Positions 5,532-5,698 of a DNA stretch of 5,698 nt are shown piece by piece. The notes beneath the pieces are model-generated. The model saw only the letters and a program-made list of their open reading frames with translations, did not search any database and had not been told where the DNA came from. Location of the stretch: contig JAUIHJ010000561.1 of NCBI GenBank assembly GCA_030432015.1, forward strand, positions 1 through 5,698. The letters are read 5' to 3'. Position numbers and translations under genes: made by a program. Origin of the DNA: a bacterium. Lineage in GTDB: Bacteria > Planctomycetota > Planctomycetia > Pirellulales > Pirellulaceae. The first letter of the stretch is position 1. Each line of letters opens with the position of its first letter.

Positions 5532-5698
5532 ATGTTTGGCAAGCCACACTGGTTTCGCAAGAAAAAGTCTGGTTGGGGGCTCACGCCAATCACCACCCAA
5601 GGCCGGGTCTACATGCTGATCTGGATAGCCGTTCTGGTGCTCCCGTTTTCGTTATTGCTCGTCCGAGAACAGCCGGTCGAAGCCCTGGTCTGGGTCGC
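5532..5698 (+). CDS. Membrane protein of unknown function (3' end outside window)
   Basis: Only the first 55 codons are present; the frame is open to the window edge. The N terminus, MFGKPHWFRKKKSGWGLTPITTQGR, is basic and rich in Trp and Gly. It is followed by a strongly hydrophobic stretch, VYMLIWIAVLVLPFSLLLV (27-45), that should span the inner membrane, with positive residues before it suggesting an N-in orientation. This start resembles short planctomycete hypothetical proteins beginning MFGKP.WF...GWGLTP that I recall without a known function; this is memory, not a search. ATG 5532 is chosen because GGAGG lies at 5518-5522, 9 nt upstream. The ATG at 5527 is in another frame that stops inside this gene. 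The full length and domains cannot be judged from this fragment. Confidence 0.75.
   Translation, partial: MFGKPHWFRKKKSGWGLTPITTQGRVYMLIWIAVLVLPFSLLLVREQPVEALVWV

Noticed and set aside
5288..5600. Overlapping minus-strand open frames near the right end
   Set aside because: They overlap each other and the start of the membrane protein gene on the plus strand, which has a strong GGAGG site and a membrane segment.

Overview
The window looks like ordinary chromosomal DNA from a planctomycete, probably of the Pirellulales type. The evidence is the gene style: a PQQ-like beta-propeller lipoprotein, a TraB/GumN-type secreted protein and a TIM-barrel sugar isomerase/epimerase-like protein. The start of a membrane protein beginning MFGKPHWFR also has the look of a conserved planctomycete hypothetical. 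Moderately high GC, mixed strand use, long spacers and uneven use of Shine-Dalgarno sites fit as well. The assignment rests on protein style only; no rRNA or other marker gene is present.

Layout from left to right: (1) 1-416, non-coding, with two near-identical hairpins 40 nt apart whose stems differ by compensating base changes, a third small hairpin, and a plausible sigma70-type promoter. (2) 417-1343 (+), a secreted TraB/PrgY/GumN-type protein. (3) 1366-1704 (-), glnB, a complete PII nitrogen-signalling protein, convergent with the previous gene. (4) 1705-2060, a divergent spacer with a full-consensus sigma54 -24/-12 element pointing at glnB and a sigma70-like promoter pointing the other way. 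(5) 2061-2867 (+), a sugar-phosphate isomerase/epimerase-fold protein in which most of the expected metal ligands appear replaced. (6) 2987-4471 (-), a PQQ-like beta-propeller lipoprotein. (7) 4472-4701, a divergent spacer with a perfect 14-bp palindrome. (8) 4702-5124 (+), arfB, a stalled-ribosome rescue factor with a GGQ motif. (9) 5125-5531, a spacer with a GC hairpin, a short tandem repeat and a terminator-like hairpin. (10) 5532 to the window end (+), the first 55 codons of a membrane protein of unknown function.

The genes do not form one pathway or operon. Each appears to be its own transcription unit, and neighbours are convergent or divergent except for the last two. I see no defence system, mobile element, CRISPR array, tRNA or rRNA. 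The most interesting signals are the covarying hairpin pair at the left edge, the sigma54 element upstream of glnB, the Glu-to-Lys replacements at two predicted metal-ligand positions of the isomerase-like protein, and the palindrome and terminator-like hairpin upstream of arfB and of the last gene.
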